Of a DNA stretch of 45,223 bases, positions 14,443 to 21,814 are shown piece by piece; positions within the stretch are counted from its first letter, which is position 1, and every line of letters begins with the position of its first letter. The notes under the pieces are model-generated. The model worked only from the letters and a program-made list of their open reading frames with translations. It was not told where the DNA came from and made no database searches. The position numbers were made by a program, and so were the translations under genes. This stretch comes from a virus, in the IMG/VR virus record IMGVR_UViG_3300045975_000215, positions 1-45,223 of that record; one strand, written 5' to 3'.

Positions 14443-14861
14443 GCCGAACGGACGTGCGGGCCTTCTTCGAATCCAAGTATCTCGGTGCTTGGGACGTCGC
14501 CGAGAAGGGCGACGTGATCCTGGTGATCGACCGGTGCGAAGGTCAGGTCATCAAGGGCCAGGGCGGCAAGGAAGACAAGTGCCCGGTGCTCTATTTCCGC
14601 AACATCACCAACCGCGCGAAAGGGATGGTGCTCAACAAGACGAACACCAAAGCCCTGATCCGGCTCTACGGCGCCTACATCGAAGACTGGCCCGGGAAGC
14701 GCATCTTCGTCTATGCGACCAAAACGACTGTCGGCGGCGAGGAGGTCGACTGCCTCCGCATCAGGCCGAAGGAGCCGCCAGCGAAGGCCAGCAATCCGGA
14801 GCTGCCGACGTCGCCATCCGAGCGCGAGCCGGGCGATGAGCAGGGGAGTTTTGCGCCATGA
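14439..14861 (+). CDS. Conserved phage recombination-region protein, unknown function
   Basis: A 140-residue protein just before the RecE-like exonuclease. The core matches a pattern I know from many phages: 'FFESKYLGAWDV' at the start, 'PVLYFRN', then 'KGMVLNKTNTKALIRLYG', a 'W.GKRI' stretch and a C-terminal 'LRIRPKEPP'. Family members usually lie beside exonuclease or annealing genes, but their role is not established. A small OB-like beta fold is plausible. Its C-terminal tail is Ser/Pro/Glu-rich, as in some single-strand DNA-binding proteins. It overlaps the exonuclease start by four bases. Confidence 0.65.
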   Translation: MSRTDVRAFFESKYLGAWDVAEKGDVILVIDRCEGQVIKGQGGKEDKCPVLYFRNITNRAKGMVLNKTNTKALIRLYGAYIEDWPGKRIFVYATKTTVGGEEVDCLRIRPKEPPAKASNPELPTSPSEREPGDEQGSFAP

Positions 14862-15628
14862 CCGAGCCACTGCGATTCGGCCAACTGAAGTGGATGGCGC
14901 GCTCGCCGGCGCACTGCCGCTTCGCAATCGACCATCCGGACGCTCTACCGAGCTCGCCGGCGATGCGGTTCGGCCGGCTCGCCCACAGCCTCTACCTGGG
15001 CGCCCAGGCCGGCGAGGCCGTGCCGGTGGTCTTCGACGGCGAGCGCCGCGGCAACAAGTGGAAAGAGTTCTGCGAACAGAACAAAGACAAGGACATCGTC
15101 ACGGCTTCCGAGTTCGAACGTGTTGCAGAGATGGCCTCGCAACTGCACCTCCACAAAGAGGCCGTCTCGCTCTTGATGGGACAGCGCGAGCGAACGATTC
15201 TTTTCGAGTCTGCTGGCAGGCCGTGCCGCGCCACGCCGGACGTCGTCTCCGCCGATCATCTGGTCGAGATCAAGACGACGACCGATGCGTCGCCCGGGCG
15301 GTTTCCGTATACCGCGATGCGGCTCGCGTACCACGCCCAACTCGCCTTCTACCTGAACGCCGTCGGAAGCGTGCGCAGCGGGTTTGGTGTCCCGAAGACG
15401 GTTGCGATCGTTGCAATCGAAGTTAAGCCTCCGTTCGCGGTCGCCGTCTACCGGCTGAGCGATCGGGCGATCGACTTCGGCGAGCGGCTCTGGCGCGGCT
15501 GGTTCGAAGAGTTCCGAGTCTGCGAAGAGTCGGGCATCTGGCCGGGCTACCCGGCCGCGTTGACCCTGGATGCGCCGGAGACACTCGAGCTCGTCGGAGC
15601 GGATGGGGAAGTGATGGAAGTGGAATGA
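14858..15628 (+). CDS. RecE/exonuclease VIII-like PD-(D/E)XK nuclease
   Basis: A 256-residue nuclease of the exonuclease VIII (RecE C-terminal, DUF3799) type. Catalytic pattern: His43 in 'GRLAHSLYLG', Asp128 in 'ATPDVV', Glu137 and Lys139 in 'LVEIKTTT', and the Gln/Tyr helix 'HAQLAFYLNA' (Gln161, Tyr165). Such enzymes chew one strand of double-stranded DNA to make 3' tails for annealing-based recombination. No RecT or Beta annealing protein is recognised nearby; the preceding 140-residue protein may fill that place. It is followed in a four-base overlap by the TcmP-like gene. Confidence 0.8.
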   Translation: MTEPLRFGQLKWMARSPAHCRFAIDHPDALPSSPAMRFGRLAHSLYLGAQAGEAVPVVFDGERRGNKWKEFCEQNKDKDIVTASEFERVAEMASQLHLHKEAVSLLMGQRERTILFESAGRPCRATPDVVSADHLVEIKTTTDASPGRFPYTAMRLAYHAQLAFYLNAVGSVRSGFGVPKTVAIVAIEVKPPFAVAVYRLSDRAIDFGERLWRGWFEEFRVCEESGIWPGYPAALTLDAPETLELVGADGEVMEVE

Positions 15629-16524
15629 GCAGGAAGGTTCACGGCGAGTCAGCAGGTACGCGCCCGAAAGAAGCGAATCTCTCCGCCATAATAACGGTCG
15701 AATTCTTGAGGCGTGTGTTCGCGGCGAAAGACCCGTTCGTCTATATCGACGCGAATGCCGGCAGTGGCTACAACGCCATGTCGAATACGCACGGTAGCCC
15801 GCTCATCGCACTCAACAATCTGCGCGGTTGGGTCCGGCGCTCGCGCTGGCGGCAGGCGCCTCCATGTGCCGCCTACCTGATCGAGCGCGATCCTCGCCAC
15901 ATGGCATCGCTGCGGCAAGCGCTTCTGGCGCGTGAGTCCCAAGGTCGACTCTTCGCCGACGACACGGTCTGGCCAACGCTCGTTTTTCGAGAGAGCGACA
16001 ATCGCTTCGCCTTACCTGAGTTGGCCAAAACGATAATCGACACTTTCGGGCGCGGGGTTCACGGCGTTGCATTCTTCGACCCCAACGGGATTTTCACTCG
16101 GGATCAATCACGCTCGAATTCAAAACTCCAGTGGTTCCCTCCGATCCAAGAACTCGCCGCACAACTCCCCAACGTGGCTATGGTCTTCGACCTGAATCGA
16201 GACGCGGCATCGCGAGTCGACGGTGTTCGCAGGAATGGTCAATTGAGAATGGCGGAGCCGATGTGGGCGACGGATCTGCTTGATGCGGTGCGTCGTCGTT
16301 TCGCGTTGGTCACGCCAATGCGAGAGCGTAAGAAATGGGCAATGTTGTGTGCCACGAATAACGGCCTTAATCGGACGTGGGTAAGAACCCCGGAAGTGGC
16401 GTGGTATCGCACTGAAGAAGCTCGCGGGAAGGTCTTGCTGAGGGGGTTGAGCAATGGAGCCGCATCCAATCGCCGAGATCCTGCCGAAGATGACGGACTC
16501 GGAATTCAAGGAGCTCAAGGCTGA
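15625..16524 (+). CDS. TcmP-like (three-Cys-motif partner) protein
   Basis: A 299-residue protein. 'FVYIDANAGSGYNAM' followed by 'GSPLIALNNL', then 'AAYLIERDPRHMASL' and 'GVAFFDPNGIF', follow the pattern of three-Cys-motif partner proteins (TcmP), which look like SAM-dependent methyltransferases with a GxG loop and a DP motif. TcmP genes are typically found next to genes for DUF5131 (phage Gp37/Gp68) proteins with a Cx3Cx2C motif, exactly as here. The partner's biochemical role is not known. The gene is visibly less GC-rich than its neighbours, which suggests transfer. It overlaps the exonuclease by four bases and its partner by 71. Confidence 0.65.
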   Translation: MSRKVHGESAGTRPKEANLSAIITVEFLRRVFAAKDPFVYIDANAGSGYNAMSNTHGSPLIALNNLRGWVRRSRWRQAPPCAAYLIERDPRHMASLRQALLARESQGRLFADDTVWPTLVFRESDNRFALPELAKTIIDTFGRGVHGVAFFDPNGIFTRDQSRSNSKLQWFPPIQELAAQLPNVAMVFDLNRDAASRVDGVRRNGQLRMAEPMWATDLLDAVRRRFALVTPMRERKKWAMLCATNNGLNRTWVRTPEVAWYRTEEARGKVLLRGLSNGAASNRRDPAEDDGLGIQGAQG

Positions 16525-17938
16525 CATTGAACTCCGAGGCCTTCTCAACCCAATCATTCGATTTGAGGGGAAGGTGCTCGATGGTCGCCATCGGCTGCTG
16601 GCGTGCGAGGAACTGCGGCAGCGACCCCGCTTCGAAGACTACGTCGGTGATGACCCGCGTGGATTCGTCATCGCCCAGAACCTGAAGCGCCGGCATCTGG
16701 ACGAGTCGCAGCGCGGCCTCGTCGGCGCCCGCCTGGCGACCCTGAAATGGGGACAACACGCGGACGACGGCAGAGAGGGAAATTCCCCCCTCTCGATCCC
16801 CGAGGTCGCCGCGATGGTCAACGTCGACCCGACCACCATCAAGCACGCCCGAAAGGTTGAAGAGCTCGGATGTCCGAAGCTGGTCGCGGCTGTCGAATCT
16901 GGCGGGCTGTCCGTCTCCGCGGCTGCATCTGTCGCTGTGCTCGACACAAAAGACCAGCTCGCCGTGCTTCAAGTCAAGGAGCCGCGGAAACGGCGCGCCG
17001 TGCTTCGCCAAGCGAAGGCGAAGGCTAGGCGCATAGCAGCCGCGAAGAAGGAGAAGAAGGCGCAGGAGAAGGCGCAGGAGCTACATTTACAGCCCGACCC
17101 GGCGTCGCCGGAATACGTCACGCTCGATCAGTGGAAGGGAATGACGCCCGCCGCTCGCGCTGAAGTCTTCAACGTGAAGCCGTCGAAGCGCGGCTGGAAT
17201 CCGCAGGCGACTGACAACATCGAGTGGGCGCGGTGGTCGTGGAATCCCGTTACAGGATGCCGCCATGACTGCCCCTACTGCTATGCACGCGACATCGCGG
17301 TGAAGATATTCCCAACGGAGTTTGAGCCAACGCTCTATCCGCCCCGTCTGCTGGCACCGGGACTCTCTGAGCCTCCATCCGAGGCTAGCGACGACATCTC
17401 GTTCCGCAACGTCTTCACGTGCAGCATGGCCGACCTTTTCGGCCAATGGGTCCCGAAGGAGTGGATCGAGGCGGTGCTGAAAGTCTGCGCCGAGAACCGC
17501 CAATGGAATTTCCTGATGCTCACCAAGTTCCCTCAGCGCGCAGCCGACTTCGACTTCACGCAGAACGTCTGGATGGGAACGACCGTTGATGCTCAGGCCC
17601 GCGTGGACAACGCCGAGCGCGCAATGGCCAAGATCCGATGCGGTACGAAGTGGCTCTCTGTAGAGCCGATGCTGGAACGGTTGACGTTCAAGGACCTGAG
17701 CGCATTCAAGTGGATCGTGATCGGCGGAGCGAGTGATAGCACGAAGACGCCAACATGGATTCCACCGATCGATTGGATTGCTGATCTTCACTCGGCCGCC
17801 CGCAAGGCTGGCTGCAGGATCTATTACAAGACCAACTGCGGTATGGACGACGCTCTGCGCGTGCGGGAATTTCCGTGGGGCCCGACGCCGAAGCAGCGCA
17901 CTCTCCCTGGAGCATTCAAATACCTACGTGGGATGTGA
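16454..17938 (+). CDS. ParB-like nuclease/HTH domain fused to DUF5131 (Gp37/Gp68) three-Cys radical-SAM-like domain
   Basis: A 494-residue fusion. Residues 1-95 are ParB/Spo0J N-terminal-like ('NPIIRFEGKVLDGRHRLLAC', with DGRHR at 43-47). Residues about 110-165 form a KorB-type HTH ('SIPEVAAMVNVDPTTIKHAR'). A Lys-rich linker (180-212) leads to the DUF5131 domain (about 245-494) with 'GCRHDCPYCYARDIA': Cys269, Cys273 and Cys276 in the Cx3Cx2C spacing that binds a 4Fe-4S cluster in radical SAM enzymes. The start is the ATG at 16454 with a GAGGGGG site about eight bases before it, inside the TcmP-like gene. The likely work is a DNA-linked radical reaction, but substrate and product are unknown. 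Confidence 0.8.
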   Translation: MEPHPIAEILPKMTDSEFKELKADIELRGLLNPIIRFEGKVLDGRHRLLACEELRQRPRFEDYVGDDPRGFVIAQNLKRRHLDESQRGLVGARLATLKWGQHADDGREGNSPLSIPEVAAMVNVDPTTIKHARKVEELGCPKLVAAVESGGLSVSAAASVAVLDTKDQLAVLQVKEPRKRRAVLRQAKAKARRIAAAKKEKKAQEKAQELHLQPDPASPEYVTLDQWKGMTPAARAEVFNVKPSKRGWNPQATDNIEWARWSWNPVTGCRHDCPYCYARDIAVKIFPTEFEPTLYPPRLLAPGLSEPPSEASDDISFRNVFTCSMADLFGQWVPKEWIEAVLKVCAENRQWNFLMLTKFPQRAADFDFTQNVWMGTTVDAQARVDNAERAMAKIRCGTKWLSVEPMLERLTFKDLSAFKWIVIGGASDSTKTPTWIPPIDWIADLHSAARKAGCRIYYKTNCGMDDALRVREFPWGPTPKQRTLPGAFKYLRGM

Positions 17939-17955
17939 AGCGGGGCGGCGCGTTG

Positions 17956-17987
17956 TGTCCGGGCTCTGCCGCCCTCGAGCCCGGACA
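17956..17987 (+). terminator. GC-rich hairpin after the ParB-DUF5131 gene (terminator or attenuator)
   Basis: An 11-bp perfect stem (TGTCCGGGCTC / GAGCCCGGACA) with a 10-base loop, 18 bases after the stop of the fusion gene. No T-run follows, so it may only slow polymerase or shield the mRNA end. It occupies most of the 80-base gap before the next gene. Confidence 0.5.
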
Positions 17988-18018
17988 ACTTGATTCGAGA
18001 GACGAGAGGAGGAAGACG

Positions 18019-18294
18019 GTGGACGCGACGCTTCCCGGCATCACGCTTCGCGACGAGCTCGAGGGTTGCCTGATCGGCGCGAAGAAGCTCCGCCGCGACG
18101 TCGCGGACCTCGCCGCCGCAATCGCCGCCGAAGGCATCGTCTTCACGGAGTCGCCCGCGCTGATCGAGGCCGCAGACCACTACCTCAGCGACCTGCAAAA
18201 GACGCTCGACGCGCTGGTGCCACAAGTCGCCGCGGCACTCGCCGCCAGGTTCGCCGAAGAGCTGCCGGGGTATCCCGAGAAGGACGCGCCGTGA
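18019..18294 (+). CDS. Small helical protein, unknown function
   Basis: A 91-residue protein starting at GTG with a strong GAGAGGAGGA site just before. Mostly Ala-rich helices, acidic overall, with no Cys motifs or membrane segment. The predicted fold is a helical bundle or coiled coil ('IEAADHYLSDLQKTLDALV'). No family recognised. Confidence 0.55.
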   Translation: MDATLPGITLRDELEGCLIGAKKLRRDVADLAAAIAAEGIVFTESPALIEAADHYLSDLQKTLDALVPQVAAALAARFAEELPGYPEKDAP

Positions 18295-18348
18295 GTGGCT
18301 ACAGCGTGGCGTCGTGGCGTTTTGCGCCCGTAATTACGGGGCAGGCCT

Positions 18349-18543
18349 ATGCCGCTCTGTGACTACTGCCATGAGCCTTACAGAGCCACCAGGCGAAATC
18401 GGCGGTTCTGCCGGGAATCGCACCGCGTAATGGCATCGACCGCCCGACGGCTTGGCCGCCGACCGGCACAGCCCATCCGCATCCCATCCCGCCAAGAACG
18501 AATCGCAGAAGCCGCCGAGGCGCTGAAGGAATTGGAGGCCTGA
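18349..18543 (+). CDS. Small zinc-finger protein
   Basis: A 64-residue protein with an N-terminal zinc knuckle ('CDYCHEPY' then 'RFCRESH', giving Cys, Cys, Cys and His) and a basic, helical C-terminus. Similar short proteins with 'C..C...CS..CR' occur widely in phages as putative DNA-binding or endonuclease-like fragments. Its stop shares a base with the next gene's ATG. Role unknown. Confidence 0.6.
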   Translation: MPLCDYCHEPYRATRRNRRFCRESHRVMASTARRLGRRPAQPIRIPSRQERIAEAAEALKELEA

Positions 18544-19019
18544 TGCGAGTGCTTTCGCTCGACCTCGCTACCCGGACCGGCTGGGCCGCATGGAACGGCA
18601 TCCGCCGCGAGTCTGGCTACGTGGACTTCGACCTCAAACGCGGCGAATCCCCAGGCACCCGCTTCATCCGCTTCAACCGCTGGCTGCTCGACATCCTCGT
18701 GACCGTCGATCCGGAGCTCGTCGTCTACGAGAAGGCGTTCGGCCTGATGAAATCCGGCGCCGCCGCAGAGATCGCGCTCGGCCTCGCAACCCGCGTCATG
18801 GAAGCGTGTGACAAGCGGGAGCCGCCGATCCCGTACCTCCCGATCCACGGCTCGACGCTCAAGAAATGGACTGTCGGCCACGGCCGGGCATCGAAGTCCG
18901 AGATGGTCGCGGCGGTCGCGCGCCGATTCTCGGGCGAGCTCAATGCCGACGAGGACGAAACCGACGCGATCGCACTCTTGTGTTACGCAATGGAGGAACT
19001 GTGTCCGACGAGAGACTAA
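18543..19019 (+). CDS. RuvC-like Holliday junction resolvase
   Basis: A 158-residue RNase H-fold nuclease of the RuvC type. Acidic catalytic residues are visible: Asp7 in 'VLSLDLATRTGWA', Glu63 in 'LVVYEKAFG', and the Asp/Glu cluster 'ADEDETDAIALL' near residues 135-141. Length fits phage RuvC-like resolvases. It would cleave branched DNA from replication and recombination before packaging. It overlaps the HNH gene that follows by 19 bases. Confidence 0.8.
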   Translation: MRVLSLDLATRTGWAAWNGIRRESGYVDFDLKRGESPGTRFIRFNRWLLDILVTVDPELVVYEKAFGLMKSGAAAEIALGLATRVMEACDKREPPIPYLPIHGSTLKKWTVGHGRASKSEMVAAVARRFSGELNADEDETDAIALLCYAMEELCPTRD

Positions 19020-19615
19020 CGCTTGAACAACCCATTCCAGTGACGTGCCAATGCGGTTGTGGTGAGCCAACGGTGATTGCGCGAAAGACTGATAGTCGGC
19101 TTGGATACAAGCGTGGAGTACCACAACGGTACATCCTCGGCCACAGGGCACGGTTGCCCAACCCGGGCCGCCGGACCGGTCGGCGATGGCTCACCGAGAG
19201 CGGCCACGTAAAACTGTATGCGCCAGAGCACCCAATGGCGTTTGGGCCTGGCTTCGCCTACGAACACGCGATGATCGCTGCAGACACGATCGGACGAAGG
19301 CTGCCGCCGGGTACGGTCGTCCATCATGTCAACGGTATTCCGTGTGACAACAGGCGCAAGAACCTCGTCATTTGCCAGAGTGCGTCCTACCACAAGCTGC
19401 TTCATGAGCGCGCCGAGGCTCTAGCTGCCTGCGGTGACGCTGACTCCTCTCGCTGCATCTACTGCCAGCGGTGGGACAACCCGGCGAAGAATCCCGACTT
19501 CCAGCATCGACGCAGCGCATATCACCGGAATTGTCGCGCCGAGATGTCGGCGAGGCTTAACGGCGGGACGGTCTCGAGTCGTGGCATCAAGCGCCAAAAG
19601 AGTCTTGAGTTGTGA
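19001..19615 (+). CDS. HNH endonuclease (HNH_3-type)
   Basis: A 204-residue protein with an HNH_3-like core: 'YEHAMIAADTIGRRLPPGTVVHHVNGI' then 'NRRKNLVICQSASYHKLLH'. An N-terminal zinc pair ('CQCGCGE') and a C-terminal one ('CIYCQRW') flank it. I chose the GTG at 19001 because GGAGG lies four to five bases before it. The start sits inside the end of the RuvC-like gene, and the composition is lower in GC than its neighbours, as expected for a homing gene. Confidence 0.8.
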   Translation: MSDERLTLEQPIPVTCQCGCGEPTVIARKTDSRLGYKRGVPQRYILGHRARLPNPGRRTGRRWLTESGHVKLYAPEHPMAFGPGFAYEHAMIAADTIGRRLPPGTVVHHVNGIPCDNRRKNLVICQSASYHKLLHERAEALAACGDADSSRCIYCQRWDNPAKNPDFQHRRSAYHRNCRAEMSARLNGGTVSSRGIKRQKSLEL

Positions 19616-19707
19616 GTCGCGCCATCGGACTTCTCGAATACGCGAAGGCGGAACTGATGCCGGCGGAGCAGCCCCGCGCCGCCCTCGCGGCGAAGGAGGG
19701 GGAGTGA
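19612..19707 (+). CDS. Tiny 31-residue reading frame ending in the repeated C-terminal motif
   Basis: A GTG start overlapping the HNH stop opens a 31-residue frame that ends in ALAAKEGE. The same ending closes the next gene, and a similar one the gene after. It may be the remnant of a longer gene cut down when the HNH gene arrived, since only the C-terminal repeat is shared. Translation is uncertain. Confidence 0.35.
   Translation: MSRAIGLLEYAKAELMPAEQPRAALAAKEGE
19677..19707 (+). repeat. Gene-junction repeat A (hairpin plus ribosome site)
   Basis: A 31-base unit: CGCCGC-CCTC-GCGGCG hairpin, then AAGGAGGGGGAGTGA. It encodes the end of one gene, holds the ribosome site for the next, and provides the GTGA overlap. 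Copies B (19991-20021) and C (20299-20329) lie at the next two junctions. Confidence 0.75.
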
Positions 19708-20021
19708 CCGACGATAAGGTGCCGGTCTGGACGCTGCACACCGAGAAGATGGCGACAGGCAGGCTCTCGGTCGATGCGTGCCGTGCCGACTATGGCTACT
19801 GTGAAGACTGCTTTCAGGAAAAGGTACACGGACGCAAACTCAACAACATTCGCGTCGTCCCCGAGGCCGCGCTGGACGCGTTGCGGGCGGCGCTCTATGA
19901 CTGCCTCATTTTCCTTGAGGAACGCGACAAGATGAACGCGGCGGTTCATTGTCAAGACCCGCGCTGGTCGCCCCTGACCGAACGTGTCCGCGCCGCTCTC
20001 GCGGCAAAGGAGGGGGAGTGA
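19704..20021 (+). CDS. Early-region protein, unknown function
   Basis: A 105-residue protein starting at GTG from the GTGA overlap. It has three Cys in its middle ('DYGYCEDCFQEK' with an upstream Cys), a possible zinc site, followed by a helical half ('EAALDALRAALYDCLIFLEE'). The last nine residues, ALAAKEGE after Arg-Ala, repeat those of the preceding small frame. No family recognised. Confidence 0.5.
   Translation: MTDDKVPVWTLHTEKMATGRLSVDACRADYGYCEDCFQEKVHGRKLNNIRVVPEAALDALRAALYDCLIFLEERDKMNAAVHCQDPRWSPLTERVRAALAAKEGE
19991..20021 (+). repeat. Gene-junction repeat B
   Basis: Differs from copy A at two bases (T for C in the loop, A for G at the outer stem position), so the hairpin has five pairs instead of six. 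The AAGGAGGGGGAGTGA part is unchanged. Confidence 0.75.
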
Positions 20022-20329
20022 AGCCGAGAACCTTCTACGCTTGGGTTTCGTATGACGAGGTTCCAGAATCGCCACGCCCCGTCCGCGTCGTCCCAGAGGC
20101 GCCGCGCATCGCGTCGTCGCTGCTCATGGATGAGATGTCGTCGCCCTTGGCCGAGAAAATGGCTAAGGAGATCAACGTCGCGATCCGCGCCTACGGCGAC
20201 CAGCGCGCAGCCGAGGGGCGGCAGAAGGCGCTGGCCGACATTCAGAGCATCATCGTGTGGGACGGCAAGACCTCGACGGCGGAAATGCTCAGGCGCATCG
20301 CCGCCCTCGCGGCGAAGGAGAAGCCGTGA
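20018..20329 (+). CDS. Early-region protein, unknown function
   Basis: A 103-residue protein with a GTG start in the junction repeat. Its first 35 residues contain aromatic and Pro-rich strands; the rest is helical ('EKMAKEINVAIRAYGDQRAAEGRQ'). It ends in AALAAKEKP, a variant of the shared C-terminal motif. The segment 'VRVVPEA' also occurs in the previous protein, so the two may be distant relatives or share recombined modules. Confidence 0.5.
   Translation: MKPRTFYAWVSYDEVPESPRPVRVVPEAPRIASSLLMDEMSSPLAEKMAKEINVAIRAYGDQRAAEGRQKALADIQSIIVWDGKTSTAEMLRRIAALAAKEKP
20299..20329 (+). repeat. Gene-junction repeat C
   Basis: Same 6-bp hairpin (CGCCGC/GCGGCG) and AAGGAG as copy A, but the last bases before the stop are AAGCCG rather than GGGGAG. 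It still gives a GTGA overlap with the next gene. Confidence 0.7.
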
Positions 20330-20733
20330 CCGTCCCGCGTCACGCCTTCGAGGGCCCCGAGCTCGCCATCGTCGACGCCGTTCCAGGCGACGACAACCCT
20401 CACCGCCGCGTCCGCATCGCTCTCCTCGCCGCACTCCACGCCGGCCAGAACACCGAAATCGAGCTCGCAACCTTCGCTGAATGGCTCGCCTTCGCACTCG
20501 AAGATCCGCCACATTCCCTTTTCTGGTACGGCCCGCTCGCCGCAACAGAGCTCGCAGCCCGCCTCGAGAACCTCGCACGCGAGCTTCATAAAGCGGCCCG
20601 CGCCATCGATGCCGCCAAACCACAATGGACGATTCAAACAGATTCGATTCCGGAGGGTAACGATGTCGTCGTCGGTCTTCGATCAGATCGGCAGGAATCT
20701 CCAGACGACCACGACCGGGAAGTTCCCTTCTGA
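20326..20733 (+). CDS. Early-region protein, unknown function
   Basis: A 135-residue protein starting at GTG in junction repeat C. Mostly helical in the middle, with an aromatic stretch ('HSLFWYGPL') and an acidic tail. No motif recognised. The last 71 bases overlap the helicase gene in another frame, so the C-terminal 23 residues are read from shared DNA. Confidence 0.5.
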   Translation: MTVPRHAFEGPELAIVDAVPGDDNPHRRVRIALLAALHAGQNTEIELATFAEWLAFALEDPPHSLFWYGPLAATELAARLENLARELHKAARAIDAAKPQWTIQTDSIPEGNDVVVGLRSDRQESPDDHDREVPF

Positions 20734-21814
20734 TTATGCGCTCTCTACCGCCGAAGTCATCGCTCGCATGGCCGAGGACGGCGAGCCCGTCGCCACCGGC
20801 ATCCCCTGGCTCGACGCGCGCTTCCGCCGGGGCGGCCTGACCCAGGGACGAGTCGCAATCGTCGGCGGTCCACCCTTCGCTGGCAAAACGAACATCCTCG
20901 TCGACGCGGCGCTCCAGATGGCGCAGCGCGCCCCAGTCTTCGCACTCTTCCACGACGAGGGCCGCACACAGGCCGCCGTCCGGCTCGGCGTCATGCTCGG
21001 TGTGCCCGTCGAGGACATCGAAGGCAACCCAACGCGCGCATCCGCCAGAGTCGCCGAACTCTCCGCCGAACGCTCCCTCTACCTGATCTCGCCCGACTCC
21101 GAGTTCGCAAACGCAGAAGATGTCTTCGACTTCGTCTCTTCGAAAACCCCAGCCGGCGAGATCGCCGTCGTTGTCCTCGACTCCGTCCAGACCATCCCAG
21201 CCAGACGCGAGATGAACGGACTCGGTGACAAGGCCAGGCTCGACGAATTCATGTCCATCACCCGCGGCCGCACCGAATCCGATCGCCGCATCACCCTCAT
21301 CAGCTCACAGGCCAACCGCGCCTTCTACCGCTCGAAAAACATCGACGACAATGCCACTGCGATAACAGCCTTCACCGGCTCGAGCTCCATCGAATTCCTC
21401 TGTGACTTCGGCGTCGTCCTCGCTCTACCGGAAGACGAAACCGAGATCGTGCGCGCCGAGATCGTCAAGAATCGGCTCGGCACTTTCCGCAAAGGCCAAC
21501 GCCTGCCGAAAGTCTTCTTCATCCGATACGACGACGACTCCGGCCGCATGCTCGAGGTCGATGATGCCGCCAGGGAAAGCGCCGCCCTCGAAGCTGCTAC
21601 CGCCGCGCTCGCCCCCAAAAAACTAAAAGTCAAGGACACCCTGAAAGATGCACGCAGGGGAGATGGACTCTCTGCCGCCCAAGTGATCCAACTCACGCAT
21701 CTCCGGCGCTCCGACGTCTATGCATCACTCTCACGACTCGTCGATGAGAAAACCGTCTACGCCGAGACGAAAGGCCGCTCCGTCACCTACTTCTACGACC
21801 GGAGCCTCGAATGA
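20663..21814 (+). CDS. RecA-fold helicase/ATPase (DnaB/RadA-like) with C-terminal winged helix
   Basis: A 383-residue ATPase. Walker A is 'GGPPFAGKT' (68-76) and Walker B 'EIAVVVLDSVQ' (Asp173). Its motif order ('FHDEG' after Walker A, then 'ITLISSQ' as a sensor-like strand) is that of DnaB/RadA/KaiC RecA-fold proteins. It lacks the DnaB N-terminal primase-binding domain. Residues about 330-383 form a winged helix ('LSAAQVIQLTHLRRSDVYAS'). It is likely the replicative helicase or loader. The ATG at 20663 was chosen for the GGAGG seven bases before it; it overlaps the previous gene by 71 bases. Confidence 0.75.
   Translation: MSSSVFDQIGRNLQTTTTGKFPSDYALSTAEVIARMAEDGEPVATGIPWLDARFRRGGLTQGRVAIVGGPPFAGKTNILVDAALQMAQRAPVFALFHDEGRTQAAVRLGVMLGVPVEDIEGNPTRASARVAELSAERSLYLISPDSEFANAEDVFDFVSSKTPAGEIAVVVLDSVQTIPARREMNGLGDKARLDEFMSITRGRTESDRRITLISSQANRAFYRSKNIDDNATAITAFTGSSSIEFLCDFGVVLALPEDETEIVRAEIVKNRLGTFRKGQRLPKVFFIRYDDDSGRMLEVDDAARESAALEAATAALAPKKLKVKDTLKDARRGDGLSAAQVIQLTHLRRSDVYASLSRLVDEKTVYAETKGRSVTYFYDRSLE

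Noticed and set aside
18291-18362. 23-residue frame starting GTG between 18294 and the zinc-finger gene
   Set aside because: Too short and no motif; the gap looks like a leader region.
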